Origin: Nitriliruptoraceae bacterium
Lineage (GTDB): Bacteria; Actinomycetota; Nitriliruptoria; Nitriliruptorales; Nitriliruptoraceae
Assembly (NCBI GenBank): GCA_003565155.1
Contig: PXDB01000063.1
Coordinates: forward strand, 1-36,385
Length of the DNA: 36,385 nucleotides
Direction: 5' to 3'
The notes beneath the pieces were generated by a model that worked only from the letters and a program-made list of their open reading frames with translations, searched no databases and was not told the DNA's origin. Made by a program: the position numbers and the translations under genes. How positions within the stretch are numbered: position 1 is the stretch's first letter; each line of letters starts with the position of its first letter. Below, piece by piece: positions 23,308 to 32,119 of the stretch.

Positions 23308-24099
23308 ATGCCGACCGAGGACCTGCGCTTCCCCGGCAGCACCGGCGCGCAGCTGTCCGGTGTGCTGCACCTGCCCGACGGCACGGCGCGGGGCAGCATC
23401 CTGCTCGCGCACTGCTTCACCTGCTCCAAGGACATCCAGACCATGACCCGGCTCGCCCGTGGGCTGGAGGACGCCGGCTACGCGGTCCTGCGGTTCGACT
23501 TCACGGGACTGGGCGACAGCGAGGGTGAGCTGGCCGAGACCACCGTGGCCCACAGCGTCCGCGACCTCACCGCCGCGACCACCGCGCTGCTGGCGCGTGG
23601 TGCGGGGCCGTGCGGGATCCTCGGGCACAGCCTCGGTGGCGCGGCCGCGCTGCTGGCGACGCCACGGCTCCACACGGTCCGCTCCGTGGTGACGCTGAAC
23701 GCGCCATCGTCGCCGACCCACCTGCGTCGGCTCCTCACCCGGGACGGGGCACCGACCGGGGAGCGCTTCACCGTCCGGATCGGCGGGCGGGACGTGGAGC
23801 TGTCCCAGGGCTTCCTGGACGAGCTCGACGCCCACGACCAGGCCGGGGCCGTCGCCGAGCTCGCTCGCCCGCTGCTGGTGATCCACGCCCCCGACGACCG
23901 GGTGGTCGACGTGACGGAGGGCGAACGGATCTTCGCAGCTGCGCGCCAGCCGAAGGCCTTCCAGCCCCTGATCGGGGCGGACCACCTGGTCAGCGACCGC
24001 GGTCACGCCCAGCAGCTGCTGGAGATGGTCCTCGGGTGGTTCGATCGGACGTTGTGCGCACCTACCGGCGGGAGCGCACCGCCTTGTGCGCCTCGCTGA
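23308..24099 (+). CDS. Alpha/beta hydrolase (hydrolase half of the OsmC-bifunctional family)
   Basis: A 263-residue alpha/beta hydrolase. The oxyanion region AHCFTCSKD (34-42), RFDFTGLGDSEGE (62-74), nucleophile elbow GHSLGG with S108, acid D196 or D197 in HAPDDRVV, and H226 in GADHLVSD are visible. The HCFTCSKD and FDFTGLGDSEG strings are typical of proteins annotated as bifunctional alpha/beta hydrolase / OsmC family. Here the OsmC peroxidase-like half is absent and the protein ends soon after the catalytic histidine. The substrate is unknown. ATG at 23308 follows AGGAG at about 8 bases. The 3' end overlaps the convergent ATPase gene by 38 bp, so the last dozen residues, rich in Pro and Gly, are probably not conserved. 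Confidence 0.9.
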   Translation: MPTEDLRFPGSTGAQLSGVLHLPDGTARGSILLAHCFTCSKDIQTMTRLARGLEDAGYAVLRFDFTGLGDSEGELAETTVAHSVRDLTAATTALLARGAGPCGILGHSLGGAAALLATPRLHTVRSVVTLNAPSSPTHLRRLLTRDGAPTGERFTVRIGGRDVELSQGFLDELDAHDQAGAVAELARPLLVIHAPDDRVVDVTEGERIFAAARQPKAFQPLIGADHLVSDRGHAQQLLEMVLGWFDRTLCAPTGGSAPPCAPR

Positions 24100-26737
24100 C
24101 CACCACCACCGCGACGGTGACCACGGCGATCCGCCACCATCCGTCGCCGGTGACCGGCGCGATCTGCAGCACCGCCTGGGTCGGCGCCCAGTAGCTCGCG
24201 GCGTTGTGGATCGTCAGGGCGATCACCGTGGAGGCGAGCAGGAAGGGGTTGCCGCGGACGTGGGTCATCACGATCGAACGGCGCTCCGACCGGGCGTTGT
24301 AGACGTGGGCGGCCATCGCGACCACCAGGGTGGTCAGCGCCGCGCCCCGCTGCTGGTCGAGGCTGAGGCCGGCGTCGATCGCCCAGGTGAACACCCACAG
24401 GCTCCCGATCGCCATGGTCACCCCGGTCAGCACGGTGCGTTCCCAGAGCACCGCGTTGACGATCGGGTCCTGCCGTCGGCGCGGTGGACGGTCGAGCACG
24501 TCGGGTTCGCCCTTCTCGAAGGCCAGCGCCACGTCCTGGAGGCCGTTGGTGACCACGTTCAGCCACAGCAGCGCCGCCGGGACGTACGGCAGGGGAAGGC
24601 CCGCCGCGATCGAGGTGATGATCGCGACGATGGCTGCGGCACCGGTGGACAGCAGGAAGTAGGTCACCTTCCGGACGTTCTCGAAGACGACCCGCCCCTC
24701 CTCCACGGCGTTGGCGATGGAGACGAAGTTGTCGTCGGTGAGCACCATGTCGCTGGCCTCACGGGCCACGTCGGTACCGTCACGACCCATGGCCACGCCG
24801 ATGTCCGCGGCCTTGAGGGCCGGACCGTCGTTGACACCGTCGCCGGTGACCGCCACGACCTGTTCGTGGGAGCGCAGGGCCCGCACCACCCGCAGCTTGT
24901 GCTCCGGCGCGACCCGGGCGAACACGTCCACCTCGAGGACCGCGTCCTGCAGCGCCTCGTCCGACATCCCCTCCACCTCGGCGCCCGTCAGGGTCTCAGG
25001 ACGTTCGCTGATGCCGAGCTGATCCGCGATCGCGCTGGCCGTCACCGCGTGGTCGCCGGTGATCATCAGCACCCGGATGCCGGCGTGTCGGGCACGGGCG
25101 ATCGCGTCCCTGACCCCCTCCCGGGGCGGGTCCTGCATCCCCACCAGACCCGTCAGCACGAGGCGTTCAGGGACCGGCGGCGTGTGCTCGTCGATCCTGG
25201 CGGCCAGCTCCTCGTCGAGGTGGAGCTGCGCGAGGGCCAGCACCCTGAGCCCGTCAGCCGCCATCTCCTCCGCCACGGCGTGCACGGCCTCGTGGTCCAG
25301 CGGGGCGGGCCCGTCGGGGCCGTGGATGTGGTCGCACAGCTCCAGCACCCGCTCTGGCGCCCCCTTGAGCCGCAGCACCACCGCGCCCTCGTCGACGACG
25401 ACGAAGGAGTAGCGCAGGTCGGACTCGAAGGGCACGTGGGCGAGCACCGTGACCTCGCGCGTCAGCTCGTGCGGGTCGCGGCCCACCGACCAGGCGGCCG
25501 CCAGCAGGGCGACCTCCGTGGGGTCACCGCGGTGATCCACGACCTCGCCGCCCTCGACGACCAGCTCCGCCTCGCTGGTCAGCACGGCGGTGCGCACGGT
25601 GCTGGCCAGGGCGCCGGACGGGTGCTCGGCCAGGTGGGCGGCGGCGTCCACGACCGCGTCCTGTCCGTCACCGTCGTCACGGAAGCTGCTCCAACCTTCG
25701 GGCGTCCAGGCACGCACCAGGGTCATGCGGTTGGCGGTCAGGGTGCCGGTCTTGTCCGAACCGATGGTGTCGGTGCTGCCGAGGGTCTCCACCGCCGGCA
25801 GGGAGCGGATGATGGCGTTGCGCTGGGCCATGCGGCGCACCCCGAGCGCCATCGCCACGGTGAAGGCGACCGGCAGGCCCTCGGGCACCACGGCCACGGC
25901 CAGGGCCACCGCGGTGAGGAACATCTCGTCCACGGGTTCGCCCAGCGCGAGACCGAGGAGGAACGCCACCAGCGTGGATCCGAGCACCGCGACGGCGATG
26001 ATGTTGGCGAAGCGCCGCATGCGCTGCTGGAGGGGGGTCTCCGGCTTCTCCTCGGCACGGATCGACTCCGCGATCGTGCCGAGCTGGGTGTCCAGGGCCG
26101 TCGCCACCACCACGCCACGGGCACGCCCACTGGTCACCGCGCTGCCCATGAACGCCATGGAGCTGCGGTCGGCGGCCAGGGCGTCCTCGGCCACGGGGTC
26201 CGCGGACTTGCGTGCCGGCTTCGACTCCCCCGTCAGCAGGGACTCGTCCACCTCCAGTGCCGTGGTCCGCACCAGGCGCAGATCAGCGGGCACCCGGGTC
26301 CCCGAGGTGAGCAGCACCAGGTCCCCGGGGACCAGCTCGATGGCGTCGATCTCCTGCTCCCGACCGTCACGGACCACCTCGGAGCGGGGTGCGGCCATCT
26401 GCATCAGGGCGTGCACGGACCGGTCGGCCTTGCGCTCCTGGATGAACCCGATGATCGCGTTGATGACCAGCACCGCCGCGATCACCGCGGCGTCGGTGTA
26501 CTCGTCGATCAGCAGGGTGACCACGAAGGCCACCAGCAGGATGTAGATCAGGGGGCTCTTGAACTGCGACAGGACGATGTCGAGGTTGGTGCGCGGTTCG
26601 TCGCGGCCGAGCTCGTTGGGGCCCTGTTCGGCCAGCCGCCGCCCGGCCTCCTCGCTGGTCAGGCCGGTGTCACGGTCGACCTCCAGGTGATCGAGGGCCT
26701 CGTCGCTGTGGAGCGCGTGCCAGGGTCGCGTCGCCAT
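24062..26737 (-). CDS. P2-type cation-transporting ATPase (calcium-ATPase-like)
   Basis: An 891-residue integral membrane pump with the full P-type layout. A cation-ATPase N-domain (LEVDRDTGLTSEEAGRRL) is followed by membrane helices from about 58. The actuator has TGES (169-172), and M4 has PEGLP (285-289). The phosphorylation site is D328 in SDKTGT, then the nucleotide domain, the MITGDH and TGDGVNDGPALK hinge motifs, and six C-terminal helices. The family covers Ca, Na/K and related pumps that export cations. In M6 the ion-binding string, which in Ca pumps reads NxxTD, is N727-V-V-T-N731. One carboxylate is thus replaced by an amide and the ion cannot be called calcium with confidence. ATG at 26737 has GGGAGG about 8 bases upstream. 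It follows the EAL-HDOD gene on the same strand after 92 bp that hold two hairpins. Confidence 0.93.
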   Translation of the reverse strand: MATRPWHALHSDEALDHLEVDRDTGLTSEEAGRRLAEQGPNELGRDEPRTNLDIVLSQFKSPLIYILLVAFVVTLLIDEYTDAAVIAAVLVINAIIGFIQERKADRSVHALMQMAAPRSEVVRDGREQEIDAIELVPGDLVLLTSGTRVPADLRLVRTTALEVDESLLTGESKPARKSADPVAEDALAADRSSMAFMGSAVTSGRARGVVVATALDTQLGTIAESIRAEEKPETPLQQRMRRFANIIAVAVLGSTLVAFLLGLALGEPVDEMFLTAVALAVAVVPEGLPVAFTVAMALGVRRMAQRNAIIRSLPAVETLGSTDTIGSDKTGTLTANRMTLVRAWTPEGWSSFRDDGDGQDAVVDAAAHLAEHPSGALASTVRTAVLTSEAELVVEGGEVVDHRGDPTEVALLAAAWSVGRDPHELTREVTVLAHVPFESDLRYSFVVVDEGAVVLRLKGAPERVLELCDHIHGPDGPAPLDHEAVHAVAEEMAADGLRVLALAQLHLDEELAARIDEHTPPVPERLVLTGLVGMQDPPREGVRDAIARARHAGIRVLMITGDHAVTASAIADQLGISERPETLTGAEVEGMSDEALQDAVLEVDVFARVAPEHKLRVVRALRSHEQVVAVTGDGVNDGPALKAADIGVAMGRDGTDVAREASDMVLTDDNFVSIANAVEEGRVVFENVRKVTYFLLSTGAAAIVAIITSIAAGLPLPYVPAALLWLNVVTNGLQDVALAFEKGEPDVLDRPPRRRQDPIVNAVLWERTVLTGVTMAIGSLWVFTWAIDAGLSLDQQRGAALTTLVVAMAAHVYNARSERRSIVMTHVRGNPFLLASTVIALTIHNAASYWAPTQAVLQIAPVTGDGWWRIAVVTVAVVVVSEAHKAVRSRR

Positions 26738-26781
26738 CGGCTCAACCTCCCGACCGACCCACGCTAACGGCAGCCGAACCG

Positions 26782-26812
26782 CGCCCGCGACGGGCGGAGG
26801 ACCCTTCCTCCG
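26782..26812 (-). terminator. Two adjacent hairpins after the EAL-HDOD gene
   Basis: Read on the minus strand, CGGAGGA-AGGG-TCCTCCG (26812-26795) is followed directly by CGCCCG-TCG-CGGGCG (26796-26782, sharing two bases). Both stems are perfect, 7 and 6 bp, and they begin 18 bases after the EAL-HDOD stop. They probably separate this gene from the ATPase gene. Confidence 0.55.
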
Positions 26813-26829
26813 TGGGCTGGTCGGGGCCC

Positions 26830-28104
26830 TCAGCGGCAGCCATGAGGGGACGGCGTCGCCCCCCAGACGGTCGCGCTGCGCACCTTGACGGACCAGCGCA
26901 ACGCCTCGTGGTGCGAACGTGCGAGCACCCGGGCCTCGAGCCCGAGCCCACGTCCCAACGCAGCGAGACGGGGCCAGTCAGCCTGCTCGGCGGCAAGGGC
27001 GATCTCCAGCAGATCACGCAGCTCCCCGGGACGACCCTGCAGTGCGGCCCGTACCGCATCGGTGACCGGCACCTGCTGGAGCACCGGCTCGGGCAGGACC
27101 CCGTCCGGTCCGAGCACGGAGAACATGCCGAGGCAGAAGGGTTCCAGCCCCGCAGCGGCGCCCCGCTCGCGCTGGAGCTCCTCGCAGTACCGGGCGCGCG
27201 TGCTGGCGGTGGTCAGCAGCTCCGAGGGCACATCCGATTCCACCGCGGACAGCATCAGCAGTGCGACCCAGCGGTGAAGGCGGCGGGTGCCCATCAGGAC
27301 CAACCCGTGGTGCACCGACTCGACGCTGCGCCACCCGCTGAGGGCGTCGACCATCCGCAGGAACCGATCGGTGAGGGTGAGATCGCTGCGGATCAGCGCC
27401 TCCACCCGGCGGAGATCCACCTCGGCGCGGGCCACCTCCCGCAGGAGGTCGAGATGGGCGGCGGGCAGGCCGATGGGTCGCATACCACGCACCACGCGGG
27501 GGCGGGTGAAGAAGAACCCCTGGAACAGGCGCGCACCCGCGCCACCGAACCGCTCGAAGGTAGCTGCGTCCTCCACCCGCCCGGCAACCACCGGGACGTC
27601 ACGACGGCTCAGCTCACGGACCAGGTCGAGGGCGTCCTCCTGTGGGGTGAGCAGGGCATCCACCTTCACGAGGTCGACCTCGTCGATCAGCGGCAGCCGC
27701 AGGTCCCCAGGGAGCACGGCGTCCAGAGCGAGACGGAACCCGGCCTCGCGGTGCTCCCTGAGGACGTGACGGACCGCCTCGGTGGGGGCCGCATCATGGA
27801 GCACCTCGAGCACCAGCCCCTCGGGGGGCAGTCCGAGGAGGGTGCCGGAGCGCAGCAGCGAGACCGGCACGTTGACGAAGGCGTCGTCGCCGTCGGTGGT
27901 GACCTCCCTTCCGAGCGCCAGCAGCCCGTCGATCAGGACCGTGGCGGTGGCGCGGTCGCCGGCATCGTCGTCGTCGGGTGGGAGGCCGAGATCGTCGCGG
28001 AACAGCAGCTCGTAGGCCACGACCTCGAACGCGGCGTCGATGATCGGCTGCCGAGCGACCATGACCTCACCCAGCAACGGGTCGGCCACCGTCGTTTCCC
28101 GCAC
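26830..28104 (-). CDS. EAL-HDOD (YuxH-type) signalling protein, degenerate EAL
   Basis: A 424-residue protein of the YuxH architecture: an EAL-like domain (about 15-205) joined to an HDOD domain (about 205-400). It begins MVARQPI(I/F)D-like, the family hallmark. The EAL catalytic residues are mostly lost. The EAL motif reads YELLFR (31-36), the DDFG loop reads LALDAV (125-130), and EGVE reads GRVED (175-179), while the VKVD lysine (146-149) stays. It is therefore unlikely to cleave c-di-GMP and may act as a binding or scaffold protein, as for related regulators. GTG at 28104 has GGAGG at 6-base spacing; ATG at 28062 is an alternative that fits the family start. It diverges from the beta-lactamase-fold gene across a 224-bp gap. 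Confidence 0.88.
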   Translation of the reverse strand: MRETTVADPLLGEVMVARQPIIDAAFEVVAYELLFRDDLGLPPDDDDAGDRATATVLIDGLLALGREVTTDGDDAFVNVPVSLLRSGTLLGLPPEGLVLEVLHDAAPTEAVRHVLREHREAGFRLALDAVLPGDLRLPLIDEVDLVKVDALLTPQEDALDLVRELSRRDVPVVAGRVEDAATFERFGGAGARLFQGFFFTRPRVVRGMRPIGLPAAHLDLLREVARAEVDLRRVEALIRSDLTLTDRFLRMVDALSGWRSVESVHHGLVLMGTRRLHRWVALLMLSAVESDVPSELLTTASTRARYCEELQRERGAAAGLEPFCLGMFSVLGPDGVLPEPVLQQVPVTDAVRAALQGRPGELRDLLEIALAAEQADWPRLAALGRGLGLEARVLARSHHEALRWSVKVRSATVWGATPSPHGCR

Positions 28105-28328
28105 CGTCCGCCTCCACGCTCCTCGACCCGCACCCGCACCATCGGCAGACCTCGGCGCGGAACTGAGCCGGAACCCGGCGTCCGCACACCCGGCGTCCGC
28201 ACACCCGCCGGCCTACGCGCCCGCACCTGCCACCCCACCGGCCACTCGGTAGCTTCCCCGGGTCAGGGCCACGCGGCGGTCCGGCACGCATCGCCGCCGG
28301 CGCAGGCACCACAGCGCGAGGAGGGGTG
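28105..28328. other. Intergenic region between divergent genes
   Basis: This 224-bp gap separates the divergent EAL-HDOD and serine-hydrolase genes, so it must carry both promoters. A plus-strand -10-like TAGCTT is at 28250-28255. It also holds the 15-bp tandem repeat at 28174-28203. I see no gene in it. Confidence 0.5.
28174..28203. repeat. 15-bp tandem repeat, two perfect copies
   Basis: CCCGGCGTCCGCACA occurs at 28174-28188 and again at 28189-28203, and a third copy decays after CCCG. It lies in the divergent intergenic region, so it may change spacing between regulatory sites or be plain replication slippage. Confidence 0.75.
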
Positions 28329-29180
28329 GTGGACACCACGGCGGTACGGGCGACCCTGCGTGAGGTCGACGGGTGGGAGCCCGACACCGTCGCCGTCGGG
28401 GTCACCGACCGCGACCGCACCGTGGCGGCGCACGGGCCCACCGATCGCCGCCTCTGGCTGGCATCGGTGACCAAACCGCTGAGCGCCTACGGGGTGCTGC
28501 TCGCCGCTGCCGAGGGCCACCTGCGCCTCGACGAGCCCGTCCAGGTGCCAGGGATCCTGGAGGAGGTGACGGTGCGCCACCTGCTGGCCCACGCCGGAGG
28601 GCTGGCCGCCACACCCGGCGGCAACCACCGGGGCCCCGAGCAGCGCCGCATCTACGCCGACTGGGGGTACGGGTTGCTGGGCGAGTTGGTCGAGCAGCGG
28701 GTCGGGATGTCCTTCGCGGACCATCTCGGCATCGAGGTGTTCGAGCCACTGGGTATGGCTGCCACCACCCTGGAGGGCGCTCCCGGCCACGGCGGACGTG
28801 GCACGGTGGATGACCTGCTGCGCTTCGCGCGGGAACTGCTCATGCCCACCTTGCTGCCGCGGGAGTGGCTCGACGAGGCAACGCGCGTCGCCTACCCCGG
28901 TCTGGACGGTGTCGTGCCCGGGTACGGCCGCCGCGCTCCCAACGACTGGGGGCTCGGCTTCGAGCTGAAGGGCGCCAAGTCCGACCACTGGATGGGGGAG
29001 CAGCTGCCACCGGAGGCCTTCGGGCACTTCGGGCGGTCCGGCTCCTACCTGTGGGTGGACCCGACCGCCGGCGTCGCCGCGACCACCCTCGCCGACCGGG
29101 AGTTCGGGGAGTGGGCGCGGCAGGTGTGGGGCCCGTTCAACGACCGGCTGGTCACCGCCCTCCGGGGGCCGGTGCGGTGA
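28329..29180 (+). CDS. Beta-lactamase-fold serine hydrolase
   Basis: A 283-residue penicillin-binding-protein/class C beta-lactamase-like hydrolase without signal peptide, hence probably cytoplasmic. The nucleophile motif SVTK gives S46 and K49. The second motif, normally YxN, reads Y109-A-D111, and the third reads HFGRSG in place of HxG. HLLAHAGGL (84-92) is a typical family string. Esterases and peptidases of this family act on small esters or peptides; true beta-lactam hydrolysis is unlikely with these changes. The start is the second of two adjacent GTG codons, at 28329, because AGGAGG ends 4 bases before it and only one base before the first. The 207 bp after it hold a hairpin and the promoter of the next gene. 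Confidence 0.88.
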   Translation: MDTTAVRATLREVDGWEPDTVAVGVTDRDRTVAAHGPTDRRLWLASVTKPLSAYGVLLAAAEGHLRLDEPVQVPGILEEVTVRHLLAHAGGLAATPGGNHRGPEQRRIYADWGYGLLGELVEQRVGMSFADHLGIEVFEPLGMAATTLEGAPGHGGRGTVDDLLRFARELLMPTLLPREWLDEATRVAYPGLDGVVPGYGRRAPNDWGLGFELKGAKSDHWMGEQLPPEAFGHFGRSGSYLWVDPTAGVAATTLADREFGEWARQVWGPFNDRLVTALRGPVR

Positions 29181-29230
29181 ACACCCCGGTGGTCGTACAA
29201 CGGGCCCCGGGACGGCGTTCCTCCTGCATG

Positions 29231-29255
29231 CCGGACCGTGGGCGCGCGGGTCCGG
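29231..29255 (+). terminator. Hairpin after the serine hydrolase gene
   Basis: CCGGACC (29231-29237) pairs with GGTCCGG (29249-29255) around an 11-base loop, 50 bp after the stop. The surrounding 207-bp gap is GC-rich with no T-run. The rest of the gap holds a -10-like TAGCCT at 29336-29341 for the next gene. Confidence 0.3.
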
Positions 29256-29387
29256 CCGGTCCCCGGGGTCTCGCCCGGGTGGGCGGGGTGCGCGCCCCCT
29301 GACCGGACGGCCGGAGACGCTGCGGTCGGCGCCAGTAGCCTTCCGCACGCCACTGGTCCGGCGAGCAACGACAGCAAGGAGCCTGCT

Positions 29388-29807
29388 GTGCCCGCACCGC
29401 ACCGGCCCGGCGACCTGACCGTCCTCGGACGTGACGCCTGCGTGGAGCTGCTGGAACAGGCCCCCTACAGCCGGATCGCCTTCGTGGTGGATGGCGTGCC
29501 CGTGGTGCTGCCCATCAACCACCTGCTGCACGACGGGGCGGTCTACCTCCGTGCGGCTCCGGGCTCGAAGCTGGGTTCCGCGGCAGCGGGACAGCTCGTG
29601 GCCATCGAGGCCGATGCCGGCGACGCCACGCAGCGCATCGCGTGGTCGGTGCTGGTCCGCGGGCGCGCCTCGATCGTCACCGACGAGGCCGAGACCGCCG
29701 CCCTCCACGCCTACGACTTCGAACCCTGGGCGCTGCCGGAGACCCGTTCCTTCTGGATCCGGGTCGATGTGCACGACATCGACGGACGCCGCATCCGGCG
29801 ACGGTGA
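29388..29807 (+). CDS. Pyridoxamine 5'-phosphate oxidase-like FMN-binding protein
   Basis: A 139-residue split-barrel protein of the PNPOx-like / nitroimidazole-resistance type. The typical start LGRDACVELLEQAPYSRIAFVVDGVPVVLPIN (about 11-42) corresponds to the first helix and strands that hold flavin. LLHDGAVYLRAAPGSKLG and the WSVLVRGRASIV strand follow. Many actinobacterial proteins of this size bind FMN or F420, and their substrates are mostly unknown; some are general stress proteins. GTG at 29388 has AAGGAG at 7-base spacing. It converges on rdgB across a 107-bp gap. Confidence 0.85.
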   Translation: MPAPHRPGDLTVLGRDACVELLEQAPYSRIAFVVDGVPVVLPINHLLHDGAVYLRAAPGSKLGSAAAGQLVAIEADAGDATQRIAWSVLVRGRASIVTDEAETAALHAYDFEPWALPETRSFWIRVDVHDIDGRRIRRR

Positions 29808-29839
29808 CCGGATCCGGCGGTGGTCCCGTCGCACCGGCG

Positions 29840-29875
29840 TCGGAGGCGGACGCCGACGCGGAGGCGGACGCCGAC
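29840..29875. repeat. 18-bp tandem repeat between convergent genes
   Basis: CGGAGGCGGACGCCGAC preceded by T or G occurs at 29840-29857 and 29858-29875, one mismatch in 18. It lies in the 107-bp gap between the flavoprotein stop and the rdgB stop. The core GGCGGACGCC could fold, but no function is evident. Confidence 0.7.
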
Positions 29876-29914
29876 AGCGATACGGCCACCGTCAACGTGT
29901 GGCCGGTGGAGCGC

Positions 29915-30547
29915 TCACCGCCGCCGGTCGTGGTCGAGCAGCACGACCGGGAGGTGGGAGGCCAGCATGCGGAACGCCGCGCCACGGTGGCTGATCGCGT
30001 CCTTCTCCTCCGGTGACAGCTCCCCGTTGGTCCGGTCGTCACCGGTGTCGTCGGCGATGAAGAGCGGGTCGTAGCCGAAGCCGTGCGTACCCCGGGCCTC
30101 GTGGGCGATCCTGCCGGGCATCTCCCCGCGCAGCACCACCTCGGCACGGCTGGGTCCGACCGCCACGGCCGCGCACAAGAAGCGGGCGGTGCGCTGCGGG
30201 TCCGGGACCTCCGCGAGCTCCTCCAGCAGCTTCGCGTTGTTCGCCTCGTCGTCGCCGTGGGTACCGGCGTAGTAGGCGCTGTGCACGCCCGGTGCGCCCC
30301 CCAGGGCGTCCACGGACAGGCCGGAGTCGTCGGCGATCGCCGGCAGGCCGGTGGCGCGCGCGCAGGCACGCGCCTTGACCAGCGCGTTGGCTTCGAAGGT
30401 GTTCCGGTCCTCCACGGGTGAGGGCACGTCGAACTCCGCCATCGACACCAGCTCGACCGCGAGCCCGGCATCAGCGAGGATCGCGCGGATCTCGGCCAGC
30501 TTGTGAGGGTTGGCGGTGGCCACCACCACCTTCGGCACCTGGCTCAC
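29915..30547 (-). CDS. rdgB: dITP/XTP pyrophosphatase (RdgB/HAM1 family)
   Basis: A 210-residue housekeeping enzyme that hydrolyses dITP, XTP and other non-canonical purine nucleoside triphosphates to monophosphates, keeping them out of DNA and [14 protein letters not shown] near the N-terminus binds phosphate. [29 protein letters not shown] carries the metal ligands and catalytic Asp. HGFGYDPLF and ISHRGAAF near the end form the purine pocket. The GTG at 30547 overlaps the rph stop by 3 bases (GTGA), so translation is coupled. A second GTG three codons on (30538) would give the more usual N-terminus. Last gene of the minus-strand block; rph-rdgB order is common in actinobacteria. Confidence 0.95.
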   Translation of the reverse strand: MSQVPKVVVATANPHKLAEIRAILADAGLAVELVSMAEFDVPSPVEDRNTFEANALVKARACARATGLPAIADDSGLSVDALGGAPGVHSAYYAGTHGDDEANNAKLLEELAEVPDPQRTARFLCAAVAVGPSRAEVVLRGEMPGRIAHEARGTHGFGYDPLFIADDTGDDRTNGELSPEEKDAISHRGAAFRMLASHLPVVLLDHDRRR

Positions 30548-31275
30548 AGGCCCACCACCGAGGGAGCGGGGGACACCGCCGGAGGCAGCTCCACGGCCGT
30601 GCGCTGGCGGGTGAACAGCTCCTCGCAGCCCTGGAGCGCCAGGTCGAGGAGGGCGTCCATCGCACGGCGGTCGAAGGGGGCCCCCTCGGCGGTCCCCTGG
30701 ACCTCCACCAGCCGCCCGTCGGCAGTGGCGACCACGTTCATGTCCACCTCGGCGCGAACGTCCTCCTCGTAGGGGAGGTCGAGGCGCGGCTCGCCGTCGA
30801 TCACGCCCACGGAGATGGCGGCCACCTGCCCCGTGAGGGCGTGCTCCTGTCCGGAGGCTGCCAGCGCCCGGGCAAGGGCCACCCACCCGCCGGTGATCGC
30901 GGCGGTGCGCGTCCCGCCGTCGGCCTCCAGCACGTCGCAGTCGACGGTGACGGTCAGCTCCGCCATCGCATCCAGGTCCACCACCGCCCGCAGGCTGCGC
31001 CCGATGAGGCGTTCGATCTCCTTGGCGCGACCCGAAGGCCCGGTGCGGTCCCGGCGTGCCCGGCGGTCGGTCGAGCCGGGGAGCATCGCGTACTCCGCGG
31101 TCACCCAGCCGCCGTCACCCCGGAAGGGCGGTGAGCCCTCCTCCACGGAGGCGGCGGCCAGCACGTGGGTGCCGCCGAAGCGGGTCAGCGCGGACCCGGC
31201 CGGGTGACGCTGGGCGTCGGGGGCGATGGTGATGGGGCGGAGCTCGTCGGGGCGACGGCCGTCAGCGCGGGGCAT
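30544..31275 (-). CDS. rph: Ribonuclease PH
   Basis: A 243-residue phosphorolytic 3'-5' exoribonuclease that trims tRNA 3' ends, using phosphate to release nucleoside diphosphates. The family start [15 protein letters not shown] and the central [19 protein letters not shown] are clear. So are [20 protein letters not shown] with the active-site residues, and [13 protein letters not shown]. Length is normal. ATG at 31275 has an AGGAA site 8 bases upstream. It follows the metallo-hydrolase gene by 36 bp and overlaps rdgB. Confidence 0.97.
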   Translation of the reverse strand: MPRADGRRPDELRPITIAPDAQRHPAGSALTRFGGTHVLAAASVEEGSPPFRGDGGWVTAEYAMLPGSTDRRARRDRTGPSGRAKEIERLIGRSLRAVVDLDAMAELTVTVDCDVLEADGGTRTAAITGGWVALARALAASGQEHALTGQVAAISVGVIDGEPRLDLPYEEDVRAEVDMNVVATADGRLVEVQGTAEGAPFDRRAMDALLDLALQGCEELFTRQRTAVELPPAVSPAPSVVGL

Positions 31276-31311
31276 AAGGCGTTCCTGGGCGGTGGGCGGC
31301 GGAGGGCGACC

Positions 31312-32079
31312 CTACCGCTCGCCCGTGACGCGGTAGCGGGCCAGGTCCTCGGCGAGGTCGACAGGGCCGTCGAAGACCGCCCGGGCCTCGGCGAGCACCG
31401 CATCCCGGTCGGTGCCTCCCGCGATGTGGGTGAGCACCAGCTGACCCACGCCGGCCTGCTGCGCCACGGCTGCCGCCTGGGCACCGGTGAGGTGGATGTC
31501 AGGCGGGTGGTCCTGCGGATACCCCGCCCAGGTCGCCTCGCACAGCAGCAGATCCGCACCACGCGCGATCTCGACCAGTTCCGGCCCACCGGCGGAGTCT
31601 CCCGAGTACACCAGCGTCGTCCCCGCCACCTCGATACGGGTGGAGACCGTCGGGACCGGGTGGCGGCTGTGGGCGAAGGACAGCGTCATGGGGCCAACGG
31701 GGACCTGATCGCCGTGCGCCACCTCGGTGTGGTCGTACACGTCATCGAAGGTCATGGGGCTGTCCCCCGAGAGCAGGCCGGCGAGGGTCGTGTGGACCTC
31801 GGCCGGGGCGTAGAGGGGGATCCGTCGGGTGAAGCCGGGATCGAAGCGCAGGTTGTAGTAACAGCCGATGAGGTCGATGCAGTGGTCGACGTGGCGGTGG
31901 CTGACGACGATCGCGTCGAGGTCGCGGATGGCGACGAACCGCTGGAGGTTGGCGGTGGACCCGTTCCCGGCGTCCAGCAGCAGGCGGGTGCCCTCCGCCT
32001 CGACGAGGTAGCCGGAGCACATCCGGCCGACGCCGGTGTGCGAACCGGCACAGCCCAGCACGGTCAGGTCGATGGTCAT
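31312..32079 (-). CDS. Metallo-beta-lactamase-fold phosphodiesterase, Rv1339-like
   Basis: A 255-residue MBL-fold hydrolase. The metal motif SHRHVDH (H61, H63, D65, H66) is present, as are LLLDAGNGS before it, the HSRHPVPT histidine, YSGDSAGG and the final LTHIAGG. Its place between cysM and rph is that of Rv1339 in Mycobacterium tuberculosis, reported there as an atypical cyclic-AMP phosphodiesterase. Related proteins are annotated as 3',5'-cyclic nucleotide phosphodiesterase or as RNase Z-like. Assignment here rests on fold and synteny. ATG at 32079 follows GGGAG by 6 bases; it lies 40 bp after cysM. Confidence 0.9.
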   Translation of the reverse strand: MTIDLTVLGCAGSHTGVGRMCSGYLVEAEGTRLLLDAGNGSTANLQRFVAIRDLDAIVVSHRHVDHCIDLIGCYYNLRFDPGFTRRIPLYAPAEVHTTLAGLLSGDSPMTFDDVYDHTEVAHGDQVPVGPMTLSFAHSRHPVPTVSTRIEVAGTTLVYSGDSAGGPELVEIARGADLLLCEATWAGYPQDHPPDIHLTGAQAAAVAQQAGVGQLVLTHIAGGTDRDAVLAEARAVFDGPVDLAEDLARYRVTGER

Positions 32080-32119
32080 GGCGGCTCCCGTACCACCGGG
32101 TGCCCGTCGTGGTGCGCCC

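Noticed and set aside
24086..26767. An 893-codon plus-strand open frame
   Set aside because: It mirrors the P-type ATPase gene. The protein is His/Gly/Arg-rich with no recognisable domain, so it is a shadow.
28329..29180. Antibiotic-resistance beta-lactamase
   Set aside because: There is no signal peptide, and the YxN and KTG/HxG motifs are altered. A general serine hydrolase is more likely.
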